DNA from: JAHEJX01 sp041605955
GTDB taxonomy: Bacteria; Actinomycetota; Acidimicrobiia; Spongiisociales; UBA5794
Assembly (NCBI GenBank): GCA_041605955.1
Contig: JBFIXI010000044.1
Location: forward strand, 1-35,318
Length of the DNA stretch: 35,318 nt
Direction: 5' to 3'
Below the pieces are notes generated by a model. It was not told the origin of the DNA and did no database searches. It was given only the letters and a program-made list of their open reading frames with translations. The stretch's first letter is position 1. Every line of letters begins with the position of its first letter. Shown piece after piece: positions 33,911 through 35,318 of this stretch. Position numbers and translations under genes: made by a program.

Positions 33911-34651
33911 TCAACCGGGCCGCCCTACTGAGATGACGTATAGCGGCTCCTCGTCGGGCGAGGCGGCGATCAGCTCGTGGACGCGGGCGTCGTCGAAAGC
34001 ACCGATGACGGTGACCCCGAGCCCCATCGTGCCCGCCTGTAGGTAGACGTTTTGGGCGGCATGGCCGGCCTCCATATGCACGTATCTGATGCCCCGTTCC
34101 CCGTATTTGCCCGTCGTTCGCTCCGGCACCGCGGTGAACACCAGATTGATCGCCGCCTCCGCCACCCACTCCTGATCGACCGCGGCCTCCGCCAGCGGCA
34201 CCCGGCGATCCTGGGCCGCTACTCGGACGAGCTCGTGGCCGGCAGGCAGGTACCGGTACACCCCCGTCGGAAGATCGGTGACGTCGCCGACGACCACGTA
34301 GACCTCCAGCGGATAGAGCGCCCCGGCCGAAGGGGCCGTGCGGAAGCCGCTGGGGTCGGTGACGCCTTGCGCCGCCCACAGCAACTGCGACACCTCCGCC
34401 AGCGGCAGCGCCTCGCCCGTGTAGTTGCGCACCGAGCGTCGGTTGAGCAGGGCCTCCTCCACCGACATCTCGCCGTCGTGGCGTGGGGGTACGAGTTGGA
34501 CCCGGGTTGCCGGCTCCTCGGTCACGGCGGCCTCATCGTCGTCACCACAGGCGACGACGAGGGCAGTTGTCATGAACCCCATCACGACGTAGGTCCTGAG
34601 GGCCGGACGCCGCGCCGGGCGGACGAGCCTTCTCAACATGGAGCCGATCAC
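33911..34651 (-). CDS. SagB-type nitroreductase lipoprotein
   Basis: A 246-residue protein starting at GTG (34651), with AGGAGAGG 8 nt upstream. A basic N-terminus and hydrophobic segment end in the lipobox LVVAC (Cys35), followed by an acidic linker. The rest is a SagB/ThcOx-type FMN-binding nitroreductase: SVEEALLNRRSVRNYTGEAL (about 63-82), LSQLLWAAQG-like helix, FRTAPSAGALYPLEVYVVVG (about 105-124), AGHAAQNVYLQAGTMGLG (about 193-210) and YVISVGRPG at the end. SagB proteins oxidise azolines in thiazole/oxazole peptide synthesis, but no precursor or cyclodehydratase gene is here. Lipid anchoring outside the cytoplasm is unusual for the fold. The next gene is the RnfD-like protein. Confidence 0.88.
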   Translation of the reverse strand: MIGSMLRRLVRPARRPALRTYVVMGFMTTALVVACGDDDEAAVTEEPATRVQLVPPRHDGEMSVEEALLNRRSVRNYTGEALPLAEVSQLLWAAQGVTDPSGFRTAPSAGALYPLEVYVVVGDVTDLPTGVYRYLPAGHELVRVAAQDRRVPLAEAAVDQEWVAEAAINLVFTAVPERTTGKYGERGIRYVHMEAGHAAQNVYLQAGTMGLGVTVIGAFDDARVHELIAASPDEEPLYVISVGRPG

Positions 34652-34795
34652 GGTTGGTTCCTCTCCTGGGCTCCGCGCCATTGTCGGCCCGATGTGAGGA
34701 GAAGAACCAGGGCCAATCGGCCGCGGCAAAAGGCGATCTGGCGCGCGCCTGCCGGCGGGCGCCTGCAGACTTATTGCGACGGGGAGTGGGCAACC

Positions 34796-34978
34796 CTAAC
34801 GGCCGGTTGCCTCACGGACCCAATAGAGCATGAAGAAGATGATCCCCCCGAGCAGCAAAGCGAACAGCCAGCTCGGATCTCGTACGAACCGCCATATGCC
34901 GGCGGCGACGACGGCAATGTGGATGACCGCCATCACTCGAGCCAAAGTCGAAGGACGCTCGATGGTCACCTGCCCCAT
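34796..34978 (-). CDS. Small two-helix membrane protein
   Basis: A 60-residue protein with two predicted membrane helices (about 13-30, LARVMAVIHIAVVAAGIWRF, and 36-54, WLFALLLGGIIFFMLYW) and a short basic end. It is not recognised. Neither a good ribosome site nor a TANNNT hexamer lies before the ATG. It is in line with the SagB gene (145 bp upstream) and could be a small accessory membrane protein, but that is only context. Confidence 0.55.
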   Translation of the reverse strand: MGQVTIERPSTLARVMAVIHIAVVAAGIWRFVRDPSWLFALLLGGIIFFMLYWVREATGR

Positions 34979-35093
34979 CCTAAGTTCGCAGTCGCTATCC
35001 CAACTGCGCAGGCCCTCGCCTCCGGTCCTAGGTAGCTCGCTGCCTGAATCTAGGGACTACCAGTAGAACCGGCGGCCGCCCACCCCCGCCGCC

Positions 35094-35137
35094 GGGAGCC
35101 CACACCGATCCCTTTGCCACCACCGGTGTGGGCTCCC
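35094..35137. terminator. Perfect 14-bp inverted repeat
   Basis: GGGAGCCCACACCG and its exact complement, separated by 16 nt. No U-tract on either side. It could be a terminator for a gene beyond the right edge or a structural element linked to the nearby repeat array. Confidence 0.5.
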
Positions 35138-35206
35138 TGGCTCAGGCGAAGGCTCCCCGGCTTCAGGGCTAAACGGCTACTCGACTCCCCTGCCTATGGG
35201 CCCAAC

Positions 35207-35318
35207 GGCTTCTGGGCTCAACGGCTTCTGGGCTCAACGGCTTCTGGGCTCAACGGCTTCTGGGCTCAACGGCTTCTGGGCTCAACGGCTTCTGGGCTCA
35301 ACGGCTTCTGGGCTCAAC
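35207..35318 (+). repeat. 16-bp tandem repeat array, seven perfect units
   Basis: Seven identical copies of GGCTTCTGGGCTCAAC with no spacer, running to the last base of the window; the array probably continues beyond it. A degenerate copy (14 of 16 matches) lies at 35159-35174. The unit length is not a multiple of three, so it is not a coding repeat, and the absence of spacers rules out a CRISPR array. The unit does not fold on itself. Confidence 0.95.

Larger units (their letters stand above)
34979..35318. other. Right-edge non-coding region
   Basis: No convincing gene. It contains a 14-bp perfect inverted repeat (35094-35137), a degenerate copy of the terminal repeat (35159-35174) and the tandem array that runs to the window end. 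Confidence 0.6.

Noticed and set aside
33911..34651. Azole-modified peptide (RiPP) biosynthesis cluster
   Set aside because: Only the SagB-type oxidoreductase is present; no precursor peptide, cyclodehydratase or transporter gene lies nearby.
35207..35318. CRISPR array or origin iterons
   Set aside because: No spacers, and no replication gene or AT-rich region is nearby; the units are directly tandem and GC-rich.

Overview
The window is 35.3 kb of GC-rich, densely coded chromosomal DNA with many GTG starts. The gene content fits an actinobacterium: a deazaflavin (F420)-type Ddn-like reductase, a BTAD-nSTAND-WD40 regulator, an S8 protease with Trp-rich repeats, and many apparently leaderless genes with a TANNNT hexamer 6-8 nt before the start codon. 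An uncultured Acidimicrobiia-like lineage is a reasonable guess, but nothing here fixes the taxon. I see no rRNA, tRNA, phage, insertion sequence, CRISPR array or replication origin.

Left part (0.4-14.2 kb): an HSL-type esterase; a DUF4126 membrane protein; an overlapping three-gene operon encoding an ECF sigma factor, a single-pass membrane protein (candidate anti-sigma factor) and a lipoprotein; a divergent DUF2652-SRPBCC protein; an FKBP prolyl isomerase; a 1425-residue regulator (wHTH-BTAD-STAND ATPase-TM-WD40); a small secreted HExxH protein; a short DUF167-like protein; an acyl-CoA thioesterase; and a MOSC protein.

Middle part (14.6-22.6 kb): a metzincin-type metalloprotease with no visible signal peptide, a secreted subtilase ending in ten Gly-Ala-Ser-Trp-Ser repeats, a sirtuin, a tandem pair of CYTH/CYTH-like proteins and a RidA protein. 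Gene debris lies between them: a headless COG3903-type ATPase fragment, a Fic/Doc fragment and two shorter coding-like tails.

Right part (22.6-35 kb) is dominated by exported or membrane proteins: a GH3 lipoprotein, a GerMN/Gmad2 protein, a secreted alpha/beta hydrolase, an LVIVD beta-propeller protein, a secreted endonuclease/exonuclease/phosphatase-family protein and a membrane-anchored hydrolase. Then come a Ddn-like reductase and the most unusual pair of the window: a lipoprotein SagB-type nitroreductase followed 23 bp later by an NqrB/RnfD-like membrane protein that lacks the usual covalent-FMN motif. The window ends in a 16-bp tandem repeat array.

There is no single large pathway. The coherent modules are the sigma/membrane/lipoprotein operon, the CYTH pair and the SagB-RnfD-like redox pair.
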